DNA of 64,000 bases from Lacinutrix jangbogonensis (GTDB lineage Bacteria; Bacteroidota; Bacteroidia; Flavobacteriales; Flavobacteriaceae), in assembly GCF_000797445.1 (NCBI RefSeq), contig NZ_JSWF01000025.1:248001-312000 (forward strand). The letters run 5' to 3'. The position numbers and the translations under genes are program-made. Below, in pieces: positions 26,999 through 36,462 of the stretch. Each line of letters opens with the position of its first letter. Within the stretch, counting starts at the first letter, position 1. Below the pieces are notes generated by a model. The model ran no database searches and had not been told where the DNA came from. It saw only the letters and a program-made list of their open reading frames with translations.

Positions 26999-28843
26999 TT
27001 AAACAAATTTTTTATCCAACTCGTCAACAGTCATGGTTACAAATGTTGTTCTATTAGTTGGTGATACATTAGGTTCTTTACACGCAAAAAGGGAATTCAC
27101 TAAATGCTCTTGTTCCATTATTGTTAAACTTTGCCCGGTTTTTATAGCCAAACTTTTAGCTAAAGATTTTGCTAACAAATCGGTTGCACTAAAATTACTA
27201 TCTGGTACTTCATTTTCTACATCACTAATTAATTGTTCTAAAATAATAGACACTTCACTTTCTGGAACACTTACTGGTACTCCTGAAATCTCAACCAATT
27301 CACCTTTTATCGTTTGAAAAATAAAACCTGAATGTTCTAAATCTGTTTTTAATTGATTAATAATTTCAATTTCCTGTGGCGAAAAATGAAGTTGTAATGG
27401 AAACAAAAGTTGTTGACTCATTGCTTCTTTAATGGTCATATTCTTTAAAAAATCTTCGTATAAAACACGCTGATGTGCGCGATGCTGATCGATTAACAAC
27501 ATACCGGATTTTATAGTACTCACAATGTATTTATTACGAAATTGGTAAGTACTTTGCTTCTGCTCTACTTGATTATCATTATCGAATATCGATTCATTTT
27601 TAGTATCACTCTCAAAACTAACTTCCTTGAAATCTTGCTGTGTTTGCGTGCCTTTAGACTCTAAACCAACATACAAACTATCCCAATTACCAGCAGTTTG
27701 CTTTTTAAATGCTGTGGTTTGCTTTCCTGATATTTGCTTCTCCTGAAACGGATTAAAACTCCTATCTACTTCTATTGAAGGTGATCCTTTTTGTTGATAG
27801 CTATATGGAGTATCTAGATTTGCATCACGTTCAAAATCTAAAACTGGAGCAATATTAAACTGTCCTAAACTGTGTTTAACAGAAGAACGTAGAATGGCAT
27901 ATAAAGTATGCTCATCATTGAACTTGATTTCCGTTTTTGTAGGATGAATATTTATATCTATGGTTTGCGGATTTACTGTTAAATTTAAAAAATAACTAGC
28001 ATGTGTTCCATCTTTTAAAAGTCCTTCAAATGCTGAGCCAATGGCATGATTTAAATATGCGCTTTTAATAAACCTATCGTTTACGAAAAAGAATTGCTCT
28101 CCTCTAGTTTTCTTTGCGAATTCTGGCTTGCCAACAAATCCCGATATTTTAAGCACTTCGGTATCTTCATCTACAGGTACCAATTTTTCATTTGTTTTTG
28201 TTCCAAAGATGTTTACAATACGTTGTCTATAATTGCTTTCTGGAAGGTTAAACGATTCACTTCCATTGTGAAACATTACAAAACTAATGTTAGGATGTGC
28301 AAGTGCTACACGATGAAATTCGTCTATAATATGTCTTGACTCTACGGTATTAGACTTCAAAAAATTTCGTCTCGCAGGAATATTATAAAACAGATTTTTT
28401 ACAGAAATAGAGGTTCCTTTTGGCGTGACCACCACCTCTTGGCTATTTACAGTACTGCCTTCAATTTCTATGCGCGTACCAACATCTTCGTTTTCCTGTT
28501 TTGTCTTTAACTCAACATGTGCAATTGCAGCAATACTAGCTAATGCTTCTCCTCTAAAACCTTTAGTATTGAGTTGAAAAAGATCATCAGCTGTTCTAAT
28601 TTTAGAAGTCGCATGACGCTCGAAACTTAATCTTGCGTCTGTAACGCTCATACCTTTACCATCATCAATAACTTGTACGAGTGTTTTTCCAGCGTCTTTT
28701 ATTATTAATTTTATTATAGTTGCACTAGCATCGATAGCGTTTTCTAGTAATTCTTTTACTACAGAAGCTGGACGTTGTACCACTTCGCCTGCAGCAATTT
28801 GGTTTGCAACATGATCTGGTAATAGTTGAATGATATCTGCCAT
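26999..28843 (-). CDS. mutL: DNA mismatch repair protein MutL
   Basis: 614 residues. The GHKL ATPase domain has ENAIDASA, DDGKGM and TKGFRGEALASIAAI, and the transducer domain includes FVNDRFI. After a low-complexity linker (about 350-420), the C-terminal endonuclease/dimerisation domain carries DQHRAHQRVLYE, a variant of the DQHAxxExxxxE metal site, and CKEPN near the end. It couples MutS mismatch recognition to strand incision. One base separates its ATG from the next gene's stop. Confidence 0.96.
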   Translation of the reverse strand: MADIIQLLPDHVANQIAAGEVVQRPASVVKELLENAIDASATIIKLIIKDAGKTLVQVIDDGKGMSVTDARLSFERHATSKIRTADDLFQLNTKGFRGEALASIAAIAHVELKTKQENEDVGTRIEIEGSTVNSQEVVVTPKGTSISVKNLFYNIPARRNFLKSNTVESRHIIDEFHRVALAHPNISFVMFHNGSESFNLPESNYRQRIVNIFGTKTNEKLVPVDEDTEVLKISGFVGKPEFAKKTRGEQFFFVNDRFIKSAYLNHAIGSAFEGLLKDGTHASYFLNLTVNPQTIDINIHPTKTEIKFNDEHTLYAILRSSVKHSLGQFNIAPVLDFERDANLDTPYSYQQKGSPSIEVDRSFNPFQEKQISGKQTTAFKKQTAGNWDSLYVGLESKGTQTQQDFKEVSFESDTKNESIFDNDNQVEQKQSTYQFRNKYIVSTIKSGMLLIDQHRAHQRVLYEDFLKNMTIKEAMSQQLLFPLQLHFSPQEIEIINQLKTDLEHSGFIFQTIKGELVEISGVPVSVPESEVSIILEQLISDVENEVPDSNFSATDLLAKSLAKSLAIKTGQSLTIMEQEHLVNSLFACKEPNVSPTNRTTFVTMTVDELDKKFV

Positions 28844-29125
28844 TTACGACTTAGTAAAAAATATTGTGAGATCGAAATCGATTATAAAAAGAAAAATAAT
28901 AACTAAAACAGAAATAATAATCAAAACACGTCTATTTACGGCCTTGTCAGGTGAATTTTGAAACTCATCAACAGCTTTTATAAATCTGTTTTTTACATTG
29001 CCTGAAGCTTCTAATGTAGAACGTTCGCCATCAAATTTACCTTTCATAGCAAACGGACTTCCTTCTCCATTGTAGAAACGAGGCTTATAATTATATCGCT
29101 TATTTTGTTTTAGTTTAAATCCCAT
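28844..29125 (-). CDS. small membrane protein with NYKPRF motif (1)
   Basis: 93 residues. The basic, aromatic N-terminus contains RYNYKPRFYNGEGS, and the C-terminus holds one hydrophobic helix (about 68-85). Similar flavobacterial proteins are, to my memory, sometimes named 'riboflavin synthase subunit beta', but nothing here looks enzymatic. It is adjacent to mutL (contiguous) and 5 bp from a second small protein with a related N-terminal motif. Function unknown; a tail-anchored topology is inferred. Confidence 0.72.
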   Translation of the reverse strand: MGFKLKQNKRYNYKPRFYNGEGSPFAMKGKFDGERSTLEASGNVKNRFIKAVDEFQNSPDKAVNRRVLIIISVLVIIFLFIIDFDLTIFFTKS

Positions 29126-29130
29126 AACTA

Positions 29131-29355
29131 TTATAGTTTATATTCAAGATAGTACATTACTGCAATAATAATGCCTAATAATAAGAGTAATAAAGGTAAG
29201 CCAATTTTTCGTTTTCCAGCACCCGTTTTTCTAGTGCGCTTCCACTCTGAAGTTACCTCTCGCTTAGCATCGAACTCTGTTTTTACATCTTTGACTTCGT
29301 CTTTAGAAAATCTAGAATTATAATTAAACGATTTGTTTTTTCTCTTGTTAAACAC
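29131..29355 (-). CDS. small membrane protein with NYNSRF motif (2)
   Basis: 74 residues. The N-terminus KRKNKSFNYNSRFS resembles the NYKPRF region of the neighbouring 93-residue protein. A charged middle (DVKTEFDAKREVTSEWKR) precedes a C-terminal hydrophobic helix (IGLPLLLLLLGIIIAVMYYL). It is first in the run that continues into mutL. The 265 bp upstream, to ribH, hold no gene that I can see. Function unknown. Confidence 0.68.
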   Translation of the reverse strand: MFNKRKNKSFNYNSRFSKDEVKDVKTEFDAKREVTSEWKRTRKTGAGKRKIGLPLLLLLLGIIIAVMYYLEYKL

Positions 29356-29620
29356 TGTACTATTTTAAACTATTGAAATACACTCAAAAGTACTGAAAAT
29401 AGAGAAGAAATCACATAATGATATGCTAAAATTATTAACAGATATTATAAGAATTAAAGATGTGAGTTGTCTAGTTGTAGTCCACTAAAATTTTTTTTAT
29501 GAATATGTATAATGCGTGTATTAAACACTAATACTGAATATTATCTTCTCAAACTATTTTCAGAAGAAAAAGAGCTTGTTATATTATTACTCAAAAATTA
29601 ATTAGTTTAAGGTGTCCAGA

Positions 29621-30118
29621 CTACTTAGTAAAAGCACTCTTGATGCTAATAACTACCATTTTAATTGCAGCTACCGCAGCTTCTGTTCCTTTGTTACCGT
29701 GGATTCCTCCAGAGCGGTCAATAGCTTGCTGCTTGTTGTTATCTGTTAACACACAAAAAATAACAGGAGTATCATGAAGTACATTTAAGTCTTTAATACC
29801 TTGTGCAACACCTTCGCAAACAAAATCGAAGTGTTTTGTTTCACCTTGGATTACACTACCAATAGCAATAACAGCATCAACATTTTGCTGTTGCATTTTT
29901 TTACTACCATAGATTAGCTCGAAACTACCAGGAACATCCCAACGTGCAATATTTTCAGGCAATACGTTATGTGCGATTAAAGTTTCAAAAGCACCTTTGT
30001 ATAAACCTTCAGTAACGGTATCGTTCCATTCTGAAACAACAATCCCAAACCGAAAAGATTTCGCGTTTGGGATTGATGCTTTATCGTATTCTGATAAATT
30101 ATTATTTACTGTTGCCAT
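29621..30118 (-). CDS. ribH: 6,7-dimethyl-8-ribityllumazine synthase
   Basis: 165 residues from the ATG at 30118 (MATVNNNLSEYDK). FRFGIVVSEWNDTVTEGLY, WDVPGSFEL, AIGSVIQGETKHFDFVCEGVAQG (with the catalytic His) and NKGTEAA are all typical. It condenses the ribitylaminouracil intermediate with dihydroxybutanone phosphate in riboflavin synthesis. The frame stays open upstream to 30247, but that stretch encodes three 10-residue repeats created by a tandem DNA repeat and is not part of the enzyme, so the internal ATG is chosen. Confidence 0.95.
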   Translation of the reverse strand: MATVNNNLSEYDKASIPNAKSFRFGIVVSEWNDTVTEGLYKGAFETLIAHNVLPENIARWDVPGSFELIYGSKKMQQQNVDAVIAIGSVIQGETKHFDFVCEGVAQGIKDLNVLHDTPVIFCVLTDNNKQQAIDRSGGIHGNKGTEAAVAAIKMVVISIKSAFTK

Positions 30119-30122
30119 AGGC

Positions 30123-30212
30123 TTAATTTCCGCTAAGGCGGTAATATTATGGTTAATTTCTGCTAAGGCGGTAATACTATAGTCAATTTCCGTTAAGGCG
30201 GTAATACTACTT
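30123..30212. repeat. three tandem 30-bp repeats with internal hairpin
   Basis: Units at 30123-30152, 30153-30182 and 30183-30212, each containing AATTTCCGCTAAGGCGGTAA or a close variant. CCGC-TAAG-GCGG forms a small hairpin in each unit. They fill the whole gap between the TPR gene and ribH, cover the last codons of the TPR gene, and are a multiple of three long, so they leave an open frame running into ribH. Confidence 0.9.
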
Positions 30213-30986
30213 ATTTGACATTGCTTGCGCTTTACCAATAAACACATCTACTGTAGAAGCTTCAGGTGCATTTGGATAACTATCTTTAATAGTATTAAAA
30301 TAACCTAAGGCTTCAGATGCTTTTCCTAAATTTAAAGCAGTAAGACCAGCTTTGTAATAATATGTTGGTGCCGTTAATTCGTTAGTTCTCATTTTAGCAG
30401 CTTGTAAATAATATTTTAAAGCTTGCTCTGGTTGATTTAACTGAATAAAAGCATCTCCTATAGATCCTTTTGCCATTGGTCCGGCAGCTTGATCGTCACT
30501 TTCAAACTTATCTAAATGCGTGATTGCATTTTTATAATCTTTTAAGTTTAAGTATGCCATCCCAGCGTAATAGTTAGCCAAGTTAGAAGCAGGTGTCCCA
30601 CTGTATTCTTTAATAACATCTAACATACCATATTTACCTTCGCTACCATTAAGTGCTACAGTATAAAGTGAATCGCTAGAAACACCATTGGCTGCATCAT
30701 TAAATTGCTTTTGCGCGTGGTACATCTCGTTCATTCCATCTGCATTTGCAGGTTCTTGAACTAATTTAGTATAAGCTAAATAACTTAAAACCAAGGCAGC
30801 TACCGCTCCAATTATAATAAAAATGTATTTTTGGTTAGCAGCAACAAAGTCTTCTGTTTTAGAAGCTGTTTCGTCTAAGGCATCAAAAACCTCAGCAGTT
30901 GTTGAGTTTTCTCCCAAGTCTTGGTCGATAACATCCTTTTCTTTTTCCGTTTTTGGTTTGTAACCTCTTTTCTTATAAGTTGCCAT
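30207..30986 (-). CDS. membrane-anchored TPR protein (YfgM-like)
   Basis: 259 residues: an acidic cytoplasmic N-terminus, one membrane helix at about 56-74 (FIIIGAVAALVLSYLAYTKL), then tetratricopeptide repeats (NLANYYAGMAYLNLKDYKNA, QPEQALKYYLQAAKM, ASEALGYFNTI). The layout resembles YfgM-like ancillary SecYEG/chaperone proteins, which is a structural analogy only. On the minus strand TATTTTTG at 31016-31009 fits the -7 promoter box. ribH lies about 90 bp downstream on the same strand, behind the 30-bp tandem repeats, whose third unit covers the stop codon. Confidence 0.85.
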   Translation of the reverse strand: MATYKKRGYKPKTEKEKDVIDQDLGENSTTAEVFDALDETASKTEDFVAANQKYIFIIIGAVAALVLSYLAYTKLVQEPANADGMNEMYHAQKQFNDAANGVSSDSLYTVALNGSEGKYGMLDVIKEYSGTPASNLANYYAGMAYLNLKDYKNAITHLDKFESDDQAAGPMAKGSIGDAFIQLNQPEQALKYYLQAAKMRTNELTAPTYYYKAGLTALNLGKASEALGYFNTIKDSYPNAPEASTVDVFIGKAQAMSNK

Positions 30987-31047
30987 GTATAGTTTTATTT
31001 ATGCGTGGCAAAAATAAAATATTTCTTCATATATAAAAGCTTATTTA

Positions 31048-31076
31048 TTTGTTATTTTGCAAGCCACATATATTTG
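31048..31076 (+). promoter_or_regulatory. promoter of recF
   Basis: TTTG (31048-31051), 17-nt spacer, TATATTTG (31069-31076). It matches the Bacteroidota primary sigma consensus and lies 36 bp before the recF ATG. Confidence 0.65.
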
Positions 31077-31112
31077 TAAAAATAACCTCTCCAACATTTG
31101 CGAAAATAGTCT

Positions 31113-32192
31113 ATGATTTTAAAGTCTCTTTCCTTAGTAAATTACAAAAATTTCGAGAGTAAATCTCTTACTTTTAACGACACCATTAATTGTCTTGTCG
31201 GCAACAATGGCGTGGGTAAAACAAATATTCTAGATGCTATTTACCACTTGTCTTTTGGTAAGAGTTATTTTAATCCGGTAGCCTCGCAAAACATTAAACA
31301 TGATGAAGAATTTTTTGTTATTAATGGCGATTATTCTAAAGAAAATAAAACCGAAAAAATTGTAATTAGCCTAAAACGTGGTCAAAAAAAAGTAATTAAA
31401 CGCAATGGAAAAGCTTACGAGAAGTTTAGTGAGCATATTGGTTTCTTACCTTTAGTGATTATTTCGCCTGCAGATAGAGATTTAATTATCGAAGGTAGCG
31501 ATACACGAAGAAAGTTTATAGACAGTGTGATTTCACAGAGTAACAAATCTTATTTAAACGATTTAATTAAGTACAACAAGATATTAGCACAACGCAATAG
31601 CTTATTAAAATATTTTGCTCTAAATAATACGTTCAATAATGACACGCTTGAGATATATAATAGCCAGTTAACTAATTATGGTACAAAGATTTTTAATGAT
31701 AGAGAAGCCTTTTTAAAAACCTTTATCCCTATTTTTAAATCTCGATACGAAGCCATTAGTAATGGAAATGAAACTGTAGATTTGGTTTATAAAAGTGATT
31801 TATTCGAAACCGATTTAAACAGCTTACTAATGCAAGTTATTAATAAAGACAAAGCCATACAATATACAAGTGTTGGGATACACAAAGACGATTTACTTTT
31901 TAATATAGATAGTCATCCTATTAAAAAATTCGGTAGTCAAGGACAGCAAAAATCATTTTTGATAGCATTAAAATTAGCACAATTCGATTTTTTAAAACAA
32001 CAAAGTGGTGTAAATCCTATTTTATTGTTAGATGATATTTTCGATAAGTTAGATGAGGAACGCGTAACACAAATAATTAAGTTGGTAGACGATGAAAATT
32101 TTGGACAAATATTTATTAGCGATACACATGCTGAACGTACCGAGAAAGCTGTAAAACAAGTACATCAATCTTATGAGATCTTTAAGTTATAA
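31113..32192 (+). CDS. recF: DNA replication and repair protein RecF
   Basis: 359 residues of an SMC-like ATPase. Walker [26 protein letters not shown], the [18 protein letters not shown] signature and the Walker [13 protein letters not shown] are all present, followed by [13 protein letters not shown]. RecF loads RecA at gaps in DNA with RecO and RecR. Length is normal. Here it leads a transcription unit with a small lipoprotein and a DUF721/DciA-like protein instead of sitting beside dnaN. Confidence 0.96.
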   Translation: MILKSLSLVNYKNFESKSLTFNDTINCLVGNNGVGKTNILDAIYHLSFGKSYFNPVASQNIKHDEEFFVINGDYSKENKTEKIVISLKRGQKKVIKRNGKAYEKFSEHIGFLPLVIISPADRDLIIEGSDTRRKFIDSVISQSNKSYLNDLIKYNKILAQRNSLLKYFALNNTFNNDTLEIYNSQLTNYGTKIFNDREAFLKTFIPIFKSRYEAISNGNETVDLVYKSDLFETDLNSLLMQVINKDKAIQYTSVGIHKDDLLFNIDSHPIKKFGSQGQQKSFLIALKLAQFDFLKQQSGVNPILLLDDIFDKLDEERVTQIIKLVDDENFGQIFISDTHAERTEKAVKQVHQSYEIFKL

Positions 32193-32255
32193 AATAAAAA
32201 CGGTGTTAAGAGGAATTTTAGACGTGGCAACCTTTCAATAAAAAATTACTATATA

Positions 32256-32675
32256 ATGAGACAACTATTTATAATTTTATTTTTTAGCCTATTCATAATA
32301 AGCTGCTCTAAAAACCCAGAAAGCTACATAGACCATATCGATGGATATTGGGAAATTGAAAGTGTAACATTATCTAATGGTAGTAAAAAGGAATATACCG
32401 TTAATCAGACTATCGATTATATTTCGATTAATGATAGTTTAAAAGGTTTTAGAAAAAAAATGAACCCAAGATTTGATGGCAAATACGAAACATCAAAGGA
32501 TGCCGAATCACTTCATATAAAAATAGAAAATGATAGTTTAAATCTATATTATTTCACTAAATATGCAAACTGGAAAGAAACTGTTTTAATGGCTAATGAA
32601 AACCAATTAAAAATAGTTAACCAAAATAACAATGTATATTTATATAAACGGTTCACTCCTATTATAGGAGAATAA
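32256..32675 (+). CDS. small lipoprotein, possibly lipocalin-like
   Basis: 139 residues with a lipoprotein signal (FIISCSKN). The mature part begins IDGYWEIESVTLSNGS, the way that small lipocalin-like Bacteroidota lipoproteins open, and is rich in beta-strand. No catalytic motif. It lies between recF and the DUF721 gene on the same strand with short gaps. Family call tentative. Confidence 0.72.
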   Translation: MRQLFIILFFSLFIISCSKNPESYIDHIDGYWEIESVTLSNGSKKEYTVNQTIDYISINDSLKGFRKKMNPRFDGKYETSKDAESLHIKIENDSLNLYYFTKYANWKETVLMANENQLKIVNQNNNVYLYKRFTPIIGE

Positions 32676-32715
32676 CATTATAATTATTGAGACTCCCACT
32701 TACGCGAAAATAAAC

Positions 32716-33012
32716 ATGGCAAAACGCAATAACAACATATTAAACATTCAAGACGCCTTAAAAGACTTTGTAGAAACCAATAAGCTAGAAAAAGGTTTAG
32801 ATAAAGTTAATGTTCGTGAAGCTTGGTCTAGGCTAATGGGAAATGGCGTAAACAATTATACCACAGCTGTAGATTTAAAAAACGAAACGCTCTATGTACA
32901 ATTGAGTTCTAGCACTTTAAGAGAAGAGTTAAGCTACGGGAAAGATAAAATTATAAACATGCTTAACGAGGAACTAGGCAAAGTTTTAATAAAAAAGATA
33001 GTTTTGAGATAG
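32716..33012 (+). CDS. DUF721 / DciA-like protein
   Basis: 98 residues, DUF721 domain: KVNVREAWSRLMGNGVNNYTTAVDLKNETLYVQLSSSTLREELSYGK region, ending IIKKIVLR-like. DciA proteins help load the replicative helicase in bacteria without DnaC/DnaI. The neighbourhood with recF supports a role in replication or repair. The 268-bp gap after it (to 33280) holds only the terminator of the convergent metallopeptidase gene. Confidence 0.84.
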   Translation: MAKRNNNILNIQDALKDFVETNKLEKGLDKVNVREAWSRLMGNGVNNYTTAVDLKNETLYVQLSSSTLREELSYGKDKIINMLNEELGKVLIKKIVLR

Positions 33013-33233
33013 TGAAATTTAATACTTACAAAACGTATACTTATAGTACCCGTGTTTTAATTTAGAAATAAGTTTTCTAACACTTCTAAAGGGTTCTATT
33101 ATACAACTGAAAAGGGATCACAAGACAAGGATGTATTGAGTTAAAGTTCTTTAACATATACTACGTACTTTTTTAAACAAAATCCCGCCCAATGCAGAAG
33201 GATTTTATATTTATAGTCGTCTAAGTCAAAACA

Positions 33234-33260
33234 AAAAGCGCAACCAATGGTTGCGCTTTT
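33234..33260 (-). terminator. terminator of M4 peptidase gene (possibly bidirectional)
   Basis: 12-bp perfect stem AAAAGCGCAACC / GGTTGCGCTTTT with loop AAT, with A and T runs on both sides. It lies between the convergent DUF721 and metallopeptidase genes and may serve both. Confidence 0.85.
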
Positions 33261-33280
33261 AAATTATATATTAGTTTTTT

Positions 33281-35848
33281 TTATTCTTTCATTAGTTTAA
33301 TTACACTTTTTGCATCTTGAGACGTTACAGTCATGAAATACAATCCAGAAGCAACACTAGACAAATCGATAGCTTTGGTTTCATTCATATTTGATAAATC
33401 TACTAATTTAATAAAACGACCATTAATATCATGAATTTCTGCTTTTACAAGATTTATTTGTCCTGTTTTTTTCAAATTAAAAACACCATTTGATGGATTT
33501 GGATACACTTTAACTAAACTATTTATAACATCAAACTCTGAAACAGACAAGAAATACGCACAATTATAAATAGACACCTCATCTAAATACCAGCCTTCAA
33601 GACCATTACAACCATCGGTTCCAAAATCAAATCTAAATTGCACAGTACTATTAGCTACAACTCCTAAAGACGACAAATCTACAATGCTAGTTCCCCAACT
33701 TCCTTTGTTAGAACCTGGATTTGCGCCAGTAAAAGCGTCTTGACCTCCCATTGGATTATCATTTCCATCAGTTTCAGAATTTATAGAATCGTTATATCCA
33801 TTAGTAGAAAATGCTGTTGAAGGCAAAATAGACCAAGAACCACTATCTACTTTATATTTAATGTTTCCTCCATCCCAATTAAACTCTGTTGCAACATAAT
33901 GATTAAAAGCCATTTCATAAATACCTTCTGTAAAATTCGGCATTGTAAATTGCGGACTCAATAAACGCATGATTCCGTTTTGAAAATCTGAAGAACAATT
34001 ACCTCCATAAACATCTCCTATTGGAGCATTTATAGCATAAAGACCAATACCAGGTCTATTGTTTGGCAACGTAGTCTCTAATTGCCAGTCTCTTGGAGTC
34101 CAAGTTGATGTTGATGCTATTTGTCCAACAATCCAACCATCTAATCCTGTTTCCCAGTCTTCGAAAAAGATTGGATTATTCATTCCTGCATCGCAAATTG
34201 GTGGAGCATCACCAATTAATGCTACAAAACCACATTGCACAGGCTCTATACGAAGTTCTACTGCTAGCACAGCATTTACTAATTGTTGCACATCTGCTCC
34301 ATCAATGATTTCACCAGAGGCTCCAGAAGCTACTGCTGATGTAGATAAACCTTCTAGATCGATTCCTAATAAATCGTTAGCAGAAGCTTCTAAAGCATTT
34401 GCTAAATCTATAAAATCACTTGTAGCTGTTAAATATTGACTCTGTGCTCTCCAAAATATATGAGCAGCTTTAGTAAAACCTAAACCCGTAATTACCTGTC
34501 CGTTATAGCTTCCTCCATCTACTAATAAAGCATACGCATGATTTGGAATCCCAGAATTTATATGAACTCCTCCAGAATCTCCCTCACTACACCAATATTG
34601 TCCATCGGTAACTCTACCAGGATCTCCTTTACAATTAGGATTCCACATATCTCTAATGGCACTTCCAAAAGCTGTGGCATCTTCTCCTATTGTCCAACGG
34701 TCGCTGCTATTACATCCCGTTCTTAAGGCATTATTATCGTCTGCATCTTCATAATTATTTAAAATATCTACTGTTTCTCCCCAAATATCAGAATACGATT
34801 CATTAATTGCGCCAGACTGCCATTGGTATATTAAGCCACTTGTAAATTGCGTATACGCGTGTCCCCATTCATGAGCAATTACATCATCAGACGCTGTTCC
34901 ATCACAATAGTTTGCAGTAGAACCATTCCAATTTGCATTTGGACATGAAATCCCAGGGTCGTTATTTATAGTTCTCATTTGGGCATCTGCTCCATCGTAA
35001 GACGTGTAACCAAATGCATTATTAAAAAAATTATAAACATGCCCAGAAGCCTCGACTTCATTTCGTTGCCATATGGATAATGACCCAGGAAATGCATCAC
35101 CTTCTTCCCAAACAGTATTTCCTGTATTGCCTTCGTAAACTATGCGATCTAACACATGTGCCATTCCAGTAAATTGTTCTACCAAAGTGCCATCGTGAGC
35201 ATTTATAAATACAAATTCTCTAACATCTTTATCGTTTCTGACCTCAACTTCATAAACTAAATAATTTGCACCTTCAAGACCTTGAGCAAGACCTTTTTGG
35301 AATACATATAATTTAGTATTCTTAACAAATAAAGCTTCTCCAGAATAATTTAGCTCTTGATCGTTTATTACACCTATTGCAATTGCATTTGCTTGCGTTT
35401 TAGCTAAAGTAGGAATGGCATTCAACTTAATACCTGTAATATAATTACCATTTATAGCCGTTAAGTTGTTTTCAGAATTAAAGTGAAATAATAATTTACC
35501 ATCGTAAACATTTACGCCATTATATTGCTGATTCAAAACAACACGATGAAACCCAATGTTATCGTCTTCTGTTTTATTTAATTTGAAGGAACTGTTAGTA
35601 TCTTCAATATTATAAATTGATTTATTTTTATTTAAAAAATTGAAAGATTTTTCGGTAATAGAACTGCCATTAAGTATTAAAGGCTGAGTAGTCGAAAATT
35701 TAATAAACTCAGGAACTTTTGAAATTTTATTAATTGTAATAGAAGCTTTTGTTTTTAATTGGAAAGCTTCTATTGCTCTTTCTGTATTTTGAGCATAAGT
35801 AGCTCCGGAAACAAGAGCGAAAAAAAGTAGGGATTTAAATAGTTTCAT
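33281..35848 (-). CDS. secreted M4 (thermolysin-like) metallopeptidase with T9SS sorting domain
   Basis: 855 residues. A signal peptide (GATYAQN) is followed by an FTP/PepSY-type propeptide to about 230. The M4 catalytic domain has zinc-binding HEWGH (residues 326-330), the third ligand in NESYSD, and the catalytic His in GGVHINSGIPNHAY. After about 560 comes a beta-sandwich module (FFEDWETGLDGW ... WYLDEVSIYNC). The last about 75 residues are a T9SS type A sorting domain (VYPNPSNGVFNL ... GLYFMTV). It is therefore a proprotease exported through the outer membrane and released or anchored outside. Confidence 0.94.
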   Translation of the reverse strand: MKLFKSLLFFALVSGATYAQNTERAIEAFQLKTKASITINKISKVPEFIKFSTTQPLILNGSSITEKSFNFLNKNKSIYNIEDTNSSFKLNKTEDDNIGFHRVVLNQQYNGVNVYDGKLLFHFNSENNLTAINGNYITGIKLNAIPTLAKTQANAIAIGVINDQELNYSGEALFVKNTKLYVFQKGLAQGLEGANYLVYEVEVRNDKDVREFVFINAHDGTLVEQFTGMAHVLDRIVYEGNTGNTVWEEGDAFPGSLSIWQRNEVEASGHVYNFFNNAFGYTSYDGADAQMRTINNDPGISCPNANWNGSTANYCDGTASDDVIAHEWGHAYTQFTSGLIYQWQSGAINESYSDIWGETVDILNNYEDADDNNALRTGCNSSDRWTIGEDATAFGSAIRDMWNPNCKGDPGRVTDGQYWCSEGDSGGVHINSGIPNHAYALLVDGGSYNGQVITGLGFTKAAHIFWRAQSQYLTATSDFIDLANALEASANDLLGIDLEGLSTSAVASGASGEIIDGADVQQLVNAVLAVELRIEPVQCGFVALIGDAPPICDAGMNNPIFFEDWETGLDGWIVGQIASTSTWTPRDWQLETTLPNNRPGIGLYAINAPIGDVYGGNCSSDFQNGIMRLLSPQFTMPNFTEGIYEMAFNHYVATEFNWDGGNIKYKVDSGSWSILPSTAFSTNGYNDSINSETDGNDNPMGGQDAFTGANPGSNKGSWGTSIVDLSSLGVVANSTVQFRFDFGTDGCNGLEGWYLDEVSIYNCAYFLSVSEFDVINSLVKVYPNPSNGVFNLKKTGQINLVKAEIHDINGRFIKLVDLSNMNETKAIDLSSVASGLYFMTVTSQDAKSVIKLMKE

Positions 35849-35898
35849 TTTTCAATTTCTTTTTGCGTCCCGCTAAATTAAGGATTTATAAAATCAAA

Positions 35899-35928
35899 AA
35901 AGCCTGAATTTAGTTAAATTCAGGCTTT
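35899..35928 (-). terminator. terminator of ndk
   Basis: Stem AAAGCCTGAATTTA / TAAATTCAGGCTTT with a very short loop. It lies 27 bp after the ndk stop and before the metallopeptidase gene. Confidence 0.82.
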
Positions 35929-35954
35929 AATATAATAATATTGTGTACTTCTAT

Positions 35955-36374
35955 CTAGAACATATCTCTTCCAGAAAAATGGAAAGCACCTTCAATTGCA
36001 GCGTTTTCATCACTATCACTTCCATGAACAGCATTCTCTCCTATTGAAGCAGCATATAATTTACGAATTGTACCTTCAGCAGCATCAGCAGGATTTGTAG
36101 CACCAATTAAAGTTCTAAAATCTTCAACAGCATTATCTTTTTCTAAGATTGCAGCTACTATAGGACCACGTGTCATGTATTCTACTAACTCACCAAAGAA
36201 AGGTCTTTCGTTGTGAACTGCGTAAAATGCTTCAGCGTCTGCATTAGTCATTTGCGTTAATTTCATTGCTACGATTCTAAAACCAGAAGCATTAATTTTT
36301 TCTAAGATTGCGCCAATATTTCCCTTTTCAACAGAATCAGGTTTTAGCATTGTAAATGTTCTATTTGTTGCCAT
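35955..36374 (-). CDS. ndk: nucleoside diphosphate kinase
   Basis: 139 residues from [19 protein letters not shown] (ATG at 36374). The ATP-binding TMLKPD motif and the active-site His in [12 protein letters not shown] are present. It balances NTP pools by a ping-pong phospho-His mechanism. The frame is open 15 codons further upstream (to 36419), but that stretch has no similarity to the family and overlaps the promoter, so the internal ATG is used. It is divergent from the DHH phosphoesterase gene. Confidence 0.97.
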   Translation of the reverse strand: MATNRTFTMLKPDSVEKGNIGAILEKINASGFRIVAMKLTQMTNADAEAFYAVHNERPFFGELVEYMTRGPIVAAILEKDNAVEDFRTLIGATNPADAAEGTIRKLYAASIGENAVHGSDSDENAAIEGAFHFSGRDMF

Positions 36375-36396
36375 TTTATTGTTTTTTTTATGGCTG

Positions 36397-36427
36397 CAAA
36401 AGTAATTGTATTTCTTCATAAAAACAA
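36397..36427 (-). promoter_or_regulatory. promoter of ndk
   Basis: Minus strand TTG (36427-36425), 20-nt spacer, TACTTTTG (36404-36397). This is a full match to the Bacteroidota -33/-7 pattern and lies 23 bp before the chosen ndk ATG, which supports that start. Confidence 0.7.
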
Positions 36428-36462
36428 TATTTTACCTATTAAAAATTGTATATTCGCGACCT

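Noticed and set aside
30119-30247. N-terminal extension of RibH with three ITALAEI-like repeats
   Set aside because: Encoded by the tandem DNA repeat and not by the enzyme family; the ATG at 30118 gives a normal-length protein.
34059-34439. Antisense frames within the M4 peptidase gene
   Set aside because: Opposite a clear metallopeptidase coding region with intact motifs; no signal of their own.
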